A stretch of DNA of 64,000 nt from Flagellimonas sp. HMM57 (GCF_021390175.1 NZ_CP090004.1:3215001-3279000); one strand, 5' to 3'. Counted from the first letter of the stretch, positions 35,825-44,163 are shown. The notes: a model not told the origin generated them from the sequence alone. Program-made: numbers and translations.

Positions 35825-36033
35825 TTGACGGATGCAGGGTTTGGGTTGACGGATGGGGGTGTTGGGTTTTGGGTGAAAGGTTTCAAAGTTGCAGAGTTTC
35901 AAAGTTTCAAAGTTGAGAAGTTGAGAAGTTGAGAAGGGTCGTTATCGAGGTGAAGGGTTTTGGGTGAAAGGTTTTGGGTGAAAAGGGGTGTTTTTCAGAC
36001 ATCAGACATCAGAAATCGGAAATCAGAAGTCAG
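35825..36033. repeat. Right flanking repeat tract of the BspA-type gene
   Basis: 35825-35880 repeats TTGACGGATG/TTGGGTGAAAGG motifs shared with the left tract. 35881-35936 is seven period-8 units (TTTCAAAG to TTGAGAAG). 35949-35990 is three 14-bp units (GGTGAAAGGTTTTG). 35996-36033 is period-7 CAGACAT/CAGAAAT/CGGAAAT/CAGAAGT. The rest of the 35761-36246 gap holds the promoter of the 2TM operon and no other gene. Confidence 0.8.
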
Positions 36034-36135
36034 TTGTTAGGAGTTAGGGATTACAAGTAAACAAGTTGTAAGCATATTCGATTCCAATACCCAACACCTT
36101 TTACCCTTCACCTTATACCTAATTCCCAATCCCTA

Positions 36136-36205
36136 CAATTCATCCCTAAAAACCAACAGTTCGCGAATCTACTTTTTCACTTGCTTTTCAATATCCCGAA
36201 GTTTG
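36136..36205 (+). promoter_or_regulatory. Candidate LytTR-type direct repeat and promoter of the 2TM/LytTR operon
   Basis: CAATTCATCCC begins at 36136 and CAGTTCGCG at 36157 (21-bp period). GAAGTTTG at 36198-36205 is the -7 candidate, 62 bp from the first repeat and 42 bp before the first gene. This is the third copy of the arrangement in the window. Confidence 0.62.
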
Positions 36206-36246
36206 CTATGTAATTAAGATATAGGTAACACTTAAAACATAGCATT

Positions 36247-36525
36247 ATGAAAGACTTCAATGAAAACAGATACACAAGAGCAAAGGAAAAAGTTGATACT
36301 ATTAAATCTCTCTATTCCAGTTTGTTTGCGTATTGTATTGTCATTCCTATTTTGGCTTATATCAATTATAGGACAACCAGTTTTCTTTGGTTCGTTTTTC
36401 CTGCACTGGGTTGGGGAATAGGATTGGTCGCAAATTGGATGGGCATTTATGGGTATAATCCTATTTTTGGCAGAGACTGGGAAGAGCGTAAAATCAAGGA
36501 ATTCATGAACAACACTAAATTCTAA
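36247..36525 (+). CDS. 2TM-domain protein (first of four)
   Basis: A 92-residue inner membrane protein that is one 2TM domain: a basic amphipathic start (RYTRAKEKVDTIKSLYSSL), two helices, and the end motif GYNPIFGRDWEERKIKEFM. It closely resembles the C-terminal domain of the kinase at 32627, which suggests duplication or fission of that module. It is first in a row of four 2TM genes leading to the LytTR regulator. Function unknown; a role in signalling to the kinase is inferred from location. Confidence 0.88.
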   Translation: MKDFNENRYTRAKEKVDTIKSLYSSLFAYCIVIPILAYINYRTTSFLWFVFPALGWGIGLVANWMGIYGYNPIFGRDWEERKIKEFMNNTKF

Positions 36526-36569
36526 TGTTTCAGTATATTTAACTGTACAACTAACCAAAAACAACTAAA

Positions 36570-36872
36570 ATGGAAAATTTAAGCAAGGAAAATAAATATG
36601 TAAAGGCAAGGGAGAGGGTTATTCAATTAAAAAAGTTTTACGCAAACCTTTGGACGTATATTATTGTAATTTCAGCTTTGGCATTGATCAACTATTTAAC
36701 CAACGGATTTAGCTATGCATGGTTTTTGTGGGCTGCATTTGGATGGGGGATAGGTGTCTTTTTTCATGCCATAGGAACCTTTGACCTCAACCCATTTTTT
36801 GGAAAAAACTGGGAAGAGCGTAAGATTAGGCAGTTTATGCAAAAAGAAGAAGAAAACGATAAATGGAGATAG
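36570..36872 (+). CDS. 2TM-domain protein (second of four)
   Basis: A 100-residue 2TM protein (KYVKARERVIQLKKFYANLW, helices about 26-46 and 52-72, end FGKNWEERKIRQFM). It lies 44 bp after the first copy. Its stop overlaps an upstream ATG of the third copy, so translation may be coupled. Confidence 0.88.
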   Translation: MENLSKENKYVKARERVIQLKKFYANLWTYIIVISALALINYLTNGFSYAWFLWAAFGWGIGVFFHAIGTFDLNPFFGKNWEERKIRQFMQKEEENDKWR

Positions 36873-36874
36873 TT

Positions 36875-37180
36875 ATGGAGCCATATAATCAAGAAAAATT
36901 AAAACGTGCAAAGAACCAGATCGAAAAGCTAAAAGGGTTTTATGTTCACATAGCAGTTTATGTCATCGTGAATGCCTTCATCCTTTTTAATATCTATAGA
37001 AACACCGAGGATTTTTGGGAATGGGGTCATTTTGTAACGCTTTTTGGATGGGGCATTGGACTTTTTTTCCATGCGGCCAAGACTTTTGATTTTAATCCAC
37101 TTTTTAATAAAAAGTGGGAAGAAAGGCAGATCAAAAAATATATAGAAGAAGATAAAAAAGAAATGGATAAATACATGTAA
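36875..37180 (+). CDS. 2TM-domain protein (third of four)
   Basis: A 101-residue 2TM protein (KLKRAKNQIEKLKGFYVHIA, end FNKKWEERQIKKYI). The ATG at 36875, two bases after the previous stop, was chosen. An in-frame ATG at 36863 would overlap the preceding gene by 10 bp and add four residues. Confidence 0.85.
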   Translation: MEPYNQEKLKRAKNQIEKLKGFYVHIAVYVIVNAFILFNIYRNTEDFWEWGHFVTLFGWGIGLFFHAAKTFDFNPLFNKKWEERQIKKYIEEDKKEMDKYM

Positions 37181-37181
37181 T

Positions 37182-37517
37182 ATGAAAAATCTAGAAACTA
37201 GTAGGGAAAGAGCAGAAAAAAGAGTAAAACAACTAAAGAAGTTTTATTCGCACTTGAGTATTTACATTATCATCAATATCATCATATTCTGTATAAAGGC
37301 GTATCATTATGATTTTTTCCAAGATATAGGTTCAGAAGCCTTTAACTATAACAATTGGTTGATATGGGACTTGGTATCCACACCAGTAATCTGGGGAATT
37401 TTTCTTGTTGTTCATGCAATCCGGGTCTTTAGCCACTCCCGTGTAGAAAAGTGGGAAGCCAAGCAGATTCAAAAATATATGGAACAAGAAGAACGGGATA
37501 CACGTACTTTTGAATAA
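37182..37517 (+). CDS. 2TM-domain protein (fourth of four)
   Basis: A 111-residue diverged 2TM protein (RAEKRVKQLKKFYSHLSIYI, two helices with a longer loop between them, end VEKWEAKQIQKYM). It starts one base after the third copy and ends 16 bp before the response regulator, so all five genes are one operon. Confidence 0.85.
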   Translation: MKNLETSRERAEKRVKQLKKFYSHLSIYIIINIIIFCIKAYHYDFFQDIGSEAFNYNNWLIWDLVSTPVIWGIFLVVHAIRVFSHSRVEKWEAKQIQKYMEQEERDTRTFE

Positions 37518-37533
37518 TCTTTAATACAGTAAA

Positions 37534-38289
37534 ATGAACGTTATCATTATAGAAGATGAGAAACCCGCTGCAAGACGTTTGAACAGGTTGCTTGCAGAAT
37601 TGGATGTTGAGGTTTCAACCATGTTGCATTCCGTTGAAGAATCTATCGAGTGGTTTCAGAACAATCCACATCCCGATCTTATCTTTTTGGATATCCAATT
37701 GTCGGATGGTCTTTCGTTTGAAATATTTGATATCATCGAGGTAAAAAGTGCCATAATTTTCACCACTGCATATGACGAATATGCGCTCCAGGCATTTAAG
37801 TTGAACAGCATAGATTATTTGTTAAAACCTATCGATGATGAAGAGCTGGAAAGTGCTGTGAAAAAGTACAAGGATTTTAAGCCTGGTTCGCACAAAATAT
37901 CGGTTGATTTTAACGACATAAAAAACCTGTTGGTAAACCCTCTGGAACGTGAATACAAAAAAAGATTTACGGTCAAGGTAGGGCAGCATTTGAAAATTAT
38001 AAATGCAGATGACGTGGAATGTTTTTATAGTGAAAATAAGGGAACCTATGCAGCTACATCCGAGGGGAGAAGTTATCTGTTGGATACCACTCTGGAGAAT
38101 TTGGAAGAGGAGCTCTCACCAAAAAATTTCTTCAGGGTGAGCCGAAAATTTTATGTGAACATCAATCACATCAACGACATCATTTCATACACCAATTCTA
38201 GGCTTCAAATTAAGCTGAATCGCTTTAATGAACAAGAAATCATCGTAAGCCGGGAGCGAGTAAAAGACTTTAAGCTTTGGTTAGAATAA
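37534..38289 (+). CDS. LytTR-family response regulator
   Basis: A 251-residue regulator. The receiver domain (1-120) has acidic residues in IIEDE, phosphoacceptor Asp53 in IFLDIQ, the Thr in FTTAYDEYAL, and the Lys in LLKPIDDEEL. The LytTR DNA-binding domain spans about 140-251 (RFTVKVGQHLKIINADDVECFYSE, FFRVSRKFYVNINHI, IIVSRERVKDFKLWL). The family binds direct repeats at about 21-bp periodicity, which fits the three sites in this window. Its partner is the kinase at 32627. It is the last gene of the 2TM operon. Confidence 0.95.
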   Translation: MNVIIIEDEKPAARRLNRLLAELDVEVSTMLHSVEESIEWFQNNPHPDLIFLDIQLSDGLSFEIFDIIEVKSAIIFTTAYDEYALQAFKLNSIDYLLKPIDDEELESAVKKYKDFKPGSHKISVDFNDIKNLLVNPLEREYKKRFTVKVGQHLKIINADDVECFYSENKGTYAATSEGRSYLLDTTLENLEEELSPKNFFRVSRKFYVNINHINDIISYTNSRLQIKLNRFNEQEIIVSRERVKDFKLWLE

Positions 38290-38380
38290 GAAATTATAAA
38301 ATTTTGGTTATCAAATATTTATTCATGTATAAAAGTAAATATAGATTTTTCTTATAGTAGCTTTTTTAAGAGAAAAACGA

Positions 38381-39571
38381 CTATTTTTCGACTCGATTGT
38401 CATCAAAAGCCGATGGCAGCAATTTAGGAATTAATTTTATAAAAATAGGCAATAAAACTGCTCCGCCCGGTAGCATAAAAATGGCCAAAGAAGGAATGGT
38501 TTTAAAAATATCCAACAAATGATTTTGTACTTTTTTCTTTTCTTCCGCACTCAAATCCTTTACCGTGGATTTTGATAAAAGGGTGACAAGCTCCTTACTT
38601 TCAAGAAGCTCTTTTTTTAGTCTTTTGCTATTTCGCAAAATCAATTTACTTACACTTTTGGACATTCCTTCATAGAACTGAAACGCCAAATTTTTATCAT
38701 TTAAATAGGTTGCTTTTTCGCTGTTTTTTTTGAAGAAATCCTTAACGAAATTTAGGGCATGTTCTACCTCGATTTTTGTCTTTCCCAAGTCCTTTCCCAG
38801 ACCAAAAATATAATCGGATTCCGTGTAGTCCAACGACCCATCCTCCCACAATGTCAGACATGCAATATCCATAAAATATTCTCTTTCGTAAACTGTTGTA
38901 AAACTCTGTTTTAACAAATCCCTATAGGTGCCATCAAAATCCGTCTCATCAAAATCTACATAGGTTAATGAAGAAGCTAATATCTGTACAAGTTTTATAT
39001 CCTTTTCATCGGTATCTTTTGAGTTCAATGCATGGTATGCAATATTAATGGTTACATATTCCAATAACTGCGCATGTTGCTTTATGGGGATATAACCTTG
39101 TAGATAGCTTCTAAAAATTAGGACGTCTACATACAACAGGGAATTGGTAAGACTGTTTCCAAAAGCCCGATTAAAAATATTACTGTCCAAGTAAATTCTT
39201 GAATCCAAGAGCTTTTCCAATTGGGATTCCGTATGCTTTCCGCTCAATATTTTGTTCAAGAACGATATTTTTCCAACTTCCAGGGATTGGTAATAATCAA
39301 AAACAGTATTTACAAAGACATCAAAATCAGTTTCTTCTTTTTCGAACCTGAAGGTGAAGTACAAAGCGGTGAGCAAATTTATTTTTGCAATTTCATCTTC
39401 TGTTAGCTTATGCTCTACTGGAACAAAAGAGGGGATATTTAAGTGAACCCCATAGATAAAACCATTCGTCTTAAGTTCCTTATAGAGACTTTCAAAGTCT
39501 AGAAAATCAAGACTTTCTTTATTGACAAGATACCCAAACTTGTTTATCCAGCCAGAAGATGAGGGATTCAT
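38381..39571 (-). CDS. LETM1-related biofilm-associated protein
   Basis: A 396-residue protein. The C-terminal block IFKTIPSLAIFMLPGGAVLLPIFIKLIPKLLPSAFDDN is the LETM1-like hydrophobic signature used to name this flavobacterial family. The N-terminal 300 residues are helical and family-specific. The start at MNPSSSGWINKFG was preferred to an ATG seven codons earlier, because family members begin this way. It is probably membrane-attached near the C-terminus. The biofilm link is from family naming, not visible here. Confidence 0.85.
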   Translation of the reverse strand: MNPSSSGWINKFGYLVNKESLDFLDFESLYKELKTNGFIYGVHLNIPSFVPVEHKLTEDEIAKINLLTALYFTFRFEKEETDFDVFVNTVFDYYQSLEVGKISFLNKILSGKHTESQLEKLLDSRIYLDSNIFNRAFGNSLTNSLLYVDVLIFRSYLQGYIPIKQHAQLLEYVTINIAYHALNSKDTDEKDIKLVQILASSLTYVDFDETDFDGTYRDLLKQSFTTVYEREYFMDIACLTLWEDGSLDYTESDYIFGLGKDLGKTKIEVEHALNFVKDFFKKNSEKATYLNDKNLAFQFYEGMSKSVSKLILRNSKRLKKELLESKELVTLLSKSTVKDLSAEEKKKVQNHLLDIFKTIPSLAIFMLPGGAVLLPIFIKLIPKLLPSAFDDNRVEK

Positions 39572-39737
39572 TAGGTTATGTTTACATACCAAAATAACAC
39601 AAATTATAGGACTTTTTATGACTACGGTCCTTATAATAATAGAAATGTATTAAGTTTTTTTTAACACATCAAAACCAAACCCCACTTTCCATAGTTCCGT
39701 AGGTACCGTTGTATTTAATTCAAAAATGTATACTAAA

Positions 39738-40430
39738 ATGAAAAAAACAACTAAGTATGTGGCTGGTCTGGGAGTTTTGCTAACAGCTACGATGGTTTTG
39801 GTGTCCGCGGATCATATTGATGCTCCCTCAACAACTGGGACCACTTCCGATATTGCAGATTTTTTTGCTTTTGAACCCACAGAAGGTTCCAACAATACTG
39901 TTTTTCTAGTTGATTTGCAATCAGATGTTTTGCCAGACTTGCCGTACGGTAGCTTTGATGAAGATGTGCTTACGGAAATCAATATAGATTTGGGTGGAGA
40001 TTTAGTAGAAGATCTTGTCATTCAGGCCATTGCCAGAGATGGGAGAATGTACTTTTTTGGGCCTGATGCTCCATCCCAGACAGGTACAAGCGGTCAAATT
40101 TTAACGGACAGCCCTCTCGGGGATGTTGATATTTCGGGAGCTACGGCAATCGTAGAAACTACCTCAGATGGCGTTTCGTTATTTGCCGGTCCAAGACAAG
40201 ACCCTTTCTTTTTCGACTTTTTCCAGTTCAATGCAGTCATATCTCCTGAAGTTAATTCGGCCCCAGACGGGTTTTTACCGGCCGTTGATGCAGAAGATAC
40301 ATTTGATGGCGCCAATACCATGACCATTGCCATTGAGATACCAAATAGCATGTTAGGAACACCTACTGGAACAAACGCTTTAGGCCTTACGGTCTATAAG
40401 ACTTGGGTAACTACAAATAGAAAACAATGA
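39738..40430 (+). CDS. DUF4331-family protein, N-terminal half
   Basis: A 230-residue exported protein (signal peptide to about ADH). SADHIDAPSTTGTTSDIADFFAFEP is the N-terminal mark of DUF4331, a family usually about 450-550 residues in one chain. This protein covers only the first half, ending KTWVTTNRKQ, and its stop overlaps the start of the next gene (ATGA), which carries the rest. The start was chosen at MKKTTKYVAG. Function unknown. Confidence 0.85.
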   Translation: MKKTTKYVAGLGVLLTATMVLVSADHIDAPSTTGTTSDIADFFAFEPTEGSNNTVFLVDLQSDVLPDLPYGSFDEDVLTEINIDLGGDLVEDLVIQAIARDGRMYFFGPDAPSQTGTSGQILTDSPLGDVDISGATAIVETTSDGVSLFAGPRQDPFFFDFFQFNAVISPEVNSAPDGFLPAVDAEDTFDGANTMTIAIEIPNSMLGTPTGTNALGLTVYKTWVTTNRKQ

Positions 40431-41158
40431 GAAATACTAAAAAGAGCACCATGATACAGGAGTATATAAAGAACACAACACTAGCACTATTATTGTCAGG
40501 CTTATTTATTGCCTGTAGCAATGACGACAATACGCCCGACACGATGATGATGGATGATGACGATGTCGAAGTAATCGATTTTTCCGGTACCTTTTCACAA
40601 GTTGATTTCATGGGTCGCCCCGGAATAAACACAACGCTTAGTTTTGATATGGACGGCCAGCCAAGTGTTAAGGACGCCCATAATGTAGCCATACCTTCGG
40701 AAATGGTGGCAAGCTTTCAGAGTGGTTTTGAGGCCAGACTGGAACAATATCATGATGTTTATGCCAACAAATTGGGATTGGACCCAAACATTGTCAATTA
40801 TGAAAACAATATACTTGGATTGGATGCCACAACGTTGACCACGGTTCTGGCAGCCGATGTATTGGAAGTAGCTCCCGATTTACCCACAACATATTTTAAT
40901 CCTGGTACCGATGCAGATAACGATGGGAATATTTTAGTGCCTGATGGTGACGAAGTTGCACTGACCGGGAGAACACCAAGTGATGATATTATTGATGTCT
41001 CCTTAATCCTCTTTTTTGGTGGGGCGGAAGGAAACCGTTTTAGTGGGCAAGACTTGGATGATGATGGAACTCCCGACTTACCTAGATTGACTTCGGATGG
41101 AGTGGGTTTAACGGCTGATATATCAACAAGCTTTCCATATTTGGGAAATCCGGAATAA
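40427..41158 (+). CDS. DUF4331-like lipoprotein, C-terminal half
   Basis: A 243-residue protein with its own lipoprotein signal (lipobox IAC, then SNDDNTPD). Segments VDFMGRPGINTTL and VALTGRTPSDDIIDVSLILFFGG fit the C-terminal half of DUF4331. It overlaps the previous gene by 4 bp (ATGA), so the two are translationally coupled. Its own signal sequence argues for a real split gene and not a frameshift. M9 is an alternative start. Followed by a terminator. Confidence 0.8.
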   Translation: MRNTKKSTMIQEYIKNTTLALLLSGLFIACSNDDNTPDTMMMDDDDVEVIDFSGTFSQVDFMGRPGINTTLSFDMDGQPSVKDAHNVAIPSEMVASFQSGFEARLEQYHDVYANKLGLDPNIVNYENNILGLDATTLTTVLAADVLEVAPDLPTTYFNPGTDADNDGNILVPDGDEVALTGRTPSDDIIDVSLILFFGGAEGNRFSGQDLDDDGTPDLPRLTSDGVGLTADISTSFPYLGNPE

Positions 41159-41170
41159 TAACTATGAAAA

Positions 41171-41205
41171 GGAGTGGGAGAGGCGTTTTCACTCTCCCTT
41201 TTTAT
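41171..41205 (+). terminator. Terminator after the DUF4331 pair
   Basis: GGGAGAG (41176-41182) pairs with CTCTCCC (41192-41198), followed by T7. The flanking GGAGTG can form an alternative pairing with CACTCTCC. Confidence 0.65.
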
Positions 41206-41224
41206 TCAATAAAAAATCAAAGGC

Positions 41225-42499
41225 ATGAAATATCCAGTATGGTTACTATTACTGACGCTTGTAGTGGGCTGTAATCAAAAATCAAAATTTAAAACAGATT
41301 CCAAAGATTACGAACTCTATTTAAGTACGGCATCGAATTCAACGACTTCCAAGTATTTTGAGCTTTGGAACAACAAAATAAAACCCGATAGCTTACAAGC
41401 ATTGGGCTTAGGTAACGTAGCGGCAGAGTACAGTCGTTTTTTTACAGGTACGGGCAATATCACATATTTGAAAAAAGCTGAAGAGGCGTTAAGCAAGGCT
41501 GTTGAAGTCGCTGCAATAGGTAAAGCAGCCTATTATAGGGCGTTGGCAAGAAACTATATTTCGCAGCATCGATTTAAAGAGGCACTTACATTGGCCGAGT
41601 TGGCACTAAAAAAAGGTAGCGGTGTCAATGCATCCCATGGTCTTCTGTTCGATTTGCATATGGAACTGGGAAACTATAATACAGCAAGTAAATATTTGGA
41701 CAGTATCCGCAATATGTCCGATTTTGGATATCTGATACGCTTGGCAAAATGGAACGATTATAAAGGTAATCTTGATACCACAATTCGTTTGATGGAGAAA
41801 GCGATCAACAAAGCCGAATCTTCAAAAAATAGGCAACTTATGCTGTGGTCCTATACCAATTTGGCGGATTATTACGGGCACGCAGGGCGTATACAGGAAT
41901 CCTACGAGCACTATTTGAAAGCCTTAAAAATAGATTCGAAAAATGCCTATGCCAAAAAAGGCATAGCATGGATTGTTTTTTCCCATGAGAAAGATGGTGC
42001 AGAAGCATTACGCATTCTAAACGCAATAACTCAAACCCATACATTACCAGATTACCATTTGCTACGAGCGGAAATTGCCGAGTTCATGAACGATGATGCT
42101 TTAAAAAAATCTGCACTTAATGCATACCATAAAAGTATTCAGGACAAGTCCTATGGGGCTATGTACAATGCATACACTATTAATTTGTACTTGGATGAGT
42201 TACAAGCTTTCGATAGGGCCTTGGAGTTGGCTAAAAAAGAAGTGGAAAACCGCCCTACTCCAGAGTCTTTTGATATGCTCGCCTACAGCTATCTTAAAAA
42301 AGGAGAACCTGAAGTGGCACTTGAACTTGCCCAAAACCACGTTGTAGGTAAAACACAGGAACCGGTAATACTTCAGCATCTGGCTGAAATCTATAAAGCA
42401 AATGGAAAAACGAAAGAAGTACAGGAGTTAAAAAAGGAATTATTGGAGGCTTTGTACGAATTGGGTCCCAACGCTTCAAAAAAAGTTGGAATGCTTTAA
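41225..42499 (+). CDS. TPR-repeat lipoprotein
   Basis: A 424-residue lipoprotein (signal MKYPVWLLLLTLVVGC, Cys16). The rest is tetratricopeptide repeats, clear at about 75-150 (FKEALTLAELALKKG), 190-245 (GRIQESYEHYLKALKIDSKNAYAKKGIAW) and 330-400 (LKKGEPEVALELAQNH). It is a protein-interaction scaffold on the periplasmic side of a membrane. It follows the DUF4331 pair after a terminator and is probably functionally linked to it, though this is inference. Confidence 0.88.
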   Translation: MKYPVWLLLLTLVVGCNQKSKFKTDSKDYELYLSTASNSTTSKYFELWNNKIKPDSLQALGLGNVAAEYSRFFTGTGNITYLKKAEEALSKAVEVAAIGKAAYYRALARNYISQHRFKEALTLAELALKKGSGVNASHGLLFDLHMELGNYNTASKYLDSIRNMSDFGYLIRLAKWNDYKGNLDTTIRLMEKAINKAESSKNRQLMLWSYTNLADYYGHAGRIQESYEHYLKALKIDSKNAYAKKGIAWIVFSHEKDGAEALRILNAITQTHTLPDYHLLRAEIAEFMNDDALKKSALNAYHKSIQDKSYGAMYNAYTINLYLDELQAFDRALELAKKEVENRPTPESFDMLAYSYLKKGEPEVALELAQNHVVGKTQEPVILQHLAEIYKANGKTKEVQELKKELLEALYELGPNASKKVGML

Positions 42500-42528
42500 A
42501 CGGTTTTTTTGGATTGATTGTTTTTAAG

Positions 42529-42559
42529 ATACGCCACGGAAGTATCGTGGCGTATTTTA
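42529..42559. terminator. Bidirectional terminator
   Basis: Perfect 10-bp stem ATACGCCACG / CGTGGCGTAT (42529-42538 with 42546-42555), followed by TTTT on the + strand. It lies between convergent genes. Confidence 0.75.
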
Positions 42560-42560
42560 A

Positions 42561-43100
42561 CTAATTTTCGATGGCATCAGGTTTGTTATCGATTTCCTCT
42601 TTTTTAAGGATTTCTATACCTTTTTGAATGACCAAATTAGTAGGAATGGTAATCTTTCTACCATCATCCGTACGCATAAAAAGATAAAAACCACTGATAT
42701 CCTCAACTTCTCCGGTCCAATCAAAATCCTTGTCCATAACCCTGACCCTATCGCCAAGACGTAACGGATGACTAAAGAATAAAATGACACTGGCGGTCAA
42801 GTTTGATAATATGGACCATTGGGCGACAAATCCAATGCCCAAAATTGCAGAGACCGACGTAATAAAAACAGTGAATTCCTTTAGGTTTACCCCCCAAATC
42901 AAGGTAATCACTATTATCGCAAGGCCATAAAAAAACAAGTTGCTTAGATAGAAAATAATTTTTCTACTGTTCATATTTATAGCGCTGGTTCTCCCGAACC
43001 TGCGTATGGCCCTTTTACTTAAAGAGTTTAACCCTAGAATAAATACCAATAAAATAATTGTGACCAGTAGTTCTGTTTTCACAGACATGAAATCTAACAT
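42561..43100 (-). CDS. Small MscS-family mechanosensitive channel
   Basis: A 179-residue inner membrane protein. An N-terminal helix (about 8-25), a second helix (about 50-70) and the pore helix region (about 75-110, SVSAILGIGFVAQWSILSNLTASVILFF) are followed by the MscS beta-domain signature PLRLGDRVRVMDKDFDWTGEVEDI. It is shorter than E. coli MscS because the C-terminal alpha/beta cage domain is missing, as in many Bacteroidota homologues. Role: osmotic pressure release. Confidence 0.9.
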   Translation of the reverse strand: MLDFMSVKTELLVTIILLVFILGLNSLSKRAIRRFGRTSAINMNSRKIIFYLSNLFFYGLAIIVITLIWGVNLKEFTVFITSVSAILGIGFVAQWSILSNLTASVILFFSHPLRLGDRVRVMDKDFDWTGEVEDISGFYLFMRTDDGRKITIPTNLVIQKGIEILKKEEIDNKPDAIEN

Positions 43101-43416
43101 AGCATATACTTAAAGTTTAACTTATTACCGTAGCTGACAAACAACCGTCTTTTCTGTAATACAAATGACGAGAGATTTTAAAAATAATACAACTACAATC
43201 CATTATTCTGAGATGGAATGCCAAAGTATACCATTTTTCTTCATTTTTATTTCTATACTTGATTCTTTGTGAAGCCCCTTCTTATCTAGGCCAAGGATGC
43301 AAGTATGATTAAAATAATAGCTTTTGTAACAAATCATAAATTTTCCATCTATGATAAAGGTCATGTTCTTTGATTGAGTAGAGGTTTAGTTTTGACTGAA
43401 ATTTAAACAGACTCAA
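43101..43416. other. Intergenic region with candidate ompW-like promoter
   Basis: 316 bp between divergent genes. TAGTTTTG at 43387-43394 matches the -7 consensus TAnnTTTG, 22 bp before the OmpW start. No well-placed -33 TTG was found. Nothing else was recognised. Confidence 0.45.
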
Positions 43417-44067
43417 ATGAAAAAAACAGTAATTTCTTTAATGGTAGTGCTCTTGGCTTTTGTGAATTACACAAATGCACAGGATACAGATTCGAATGCT
43501 GACTTCAGCAAATGGCAATTTAGGTTACGAGGTATTGTAGTAACACCAGATGAAAGTGCAGATATTGAAGCTATAGGTGGTGATGCATCAATATCCACAG
43601 CAGTTGTTCCCGAATTGGACATCTCTTATTTCTTTAACGAAAATTGGTCAGTTGAGTTGATTTTGGCTACTGCTAAGCACGATGTGGAAGCTGTGGGTAC
43701 AGCAGCTGGGGATATAGATTTAGGACATGTATGGTTACTTCCTCCAACATTGACAGGACAGTACCATTTTACTGGAGGTGATTTTGTTCCCTATGTTGGT
43801 GCAGGTCTTAATATGACTATTTTTTACGGAGTTGATGAAGGTCCCGTTGCGGACAATGTTGACTATGATACTTCTATAGGATATGCACTACAAGGAGGTT
43901 TTGATTTTATGCTCAACGATAAGTGGTTCTTGAATGTTGATGTGAAAAAGCTCTTCTTAAGTACCGATGCCACCATTGATGCTACTACTGCTCTCCAAGC
44001 AACAGTTGATGCGGATGTTGATATCAATCCATGGATTATCGGATTTGGAGTAGGGATTAAGTTATAG
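43417..44067 (+). CDS. OmpW-family outer membrane protein
   Basis: A 216-residue eight-stranded beta-barrel with signal peptide (ending TNAQ). Family blocks: FRLRGIVVTPDESADI, ELDISYFFNENWSVELILATAKH, GHVWLLPPTLTGQYHF and VPYVGAGLNMTIFY, with the terminal strand ending GVGIKL. OmpW proteins form narrow hydrophobic channels and often respond to stress. It is a single gene with a terminator. Confidence 0.94.
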   Translation: MKKTVISLMVVLLAFVNYTNAQDTDSNADFSKWQFRLRGIVVTPDESADIEAIGGDASISTAVVPELDISYFFNENWSVELILATAKHDVEAVGTAAGDIDLGHVWLLPPTLTGQYHFTGGDFVPYVGAGLNMTIFYGVDEGPVADNVDYDTSIGYALQGGFDFMLNDKWFLNVDVKKLFLSTDATIDATTALQATVDADVDINPWIIGFGVGIKL

Positions 44068-44097
44068 AATTGTGTTCTTAGTTTTATAAGTTGTTAG

Positions 44098-44127
44098 AAA
44101 CGGCTTGGTTTTTCCAAGTCGTTTTCT
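44098..44127 (+). terminator. Terminator after the OmpW gene
   Basis: AAACGGCTTGG pairs with CCAAGTCGTTT (one G-T pair), loop TTTTT, then a T-rich tail. Confidence 0.65.
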
Positions 44128-44163
44128 TTTTCTAAATTGACAGGCAAAGTATTTTGAAACCCT

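Noticed and set aside
40400..40440. Frameshift joining the two DUF4331 halves
   Set aside because: The second gene has its own start and lipoprotein signal, and the ATGA overlap is a normal coupled arrangement.
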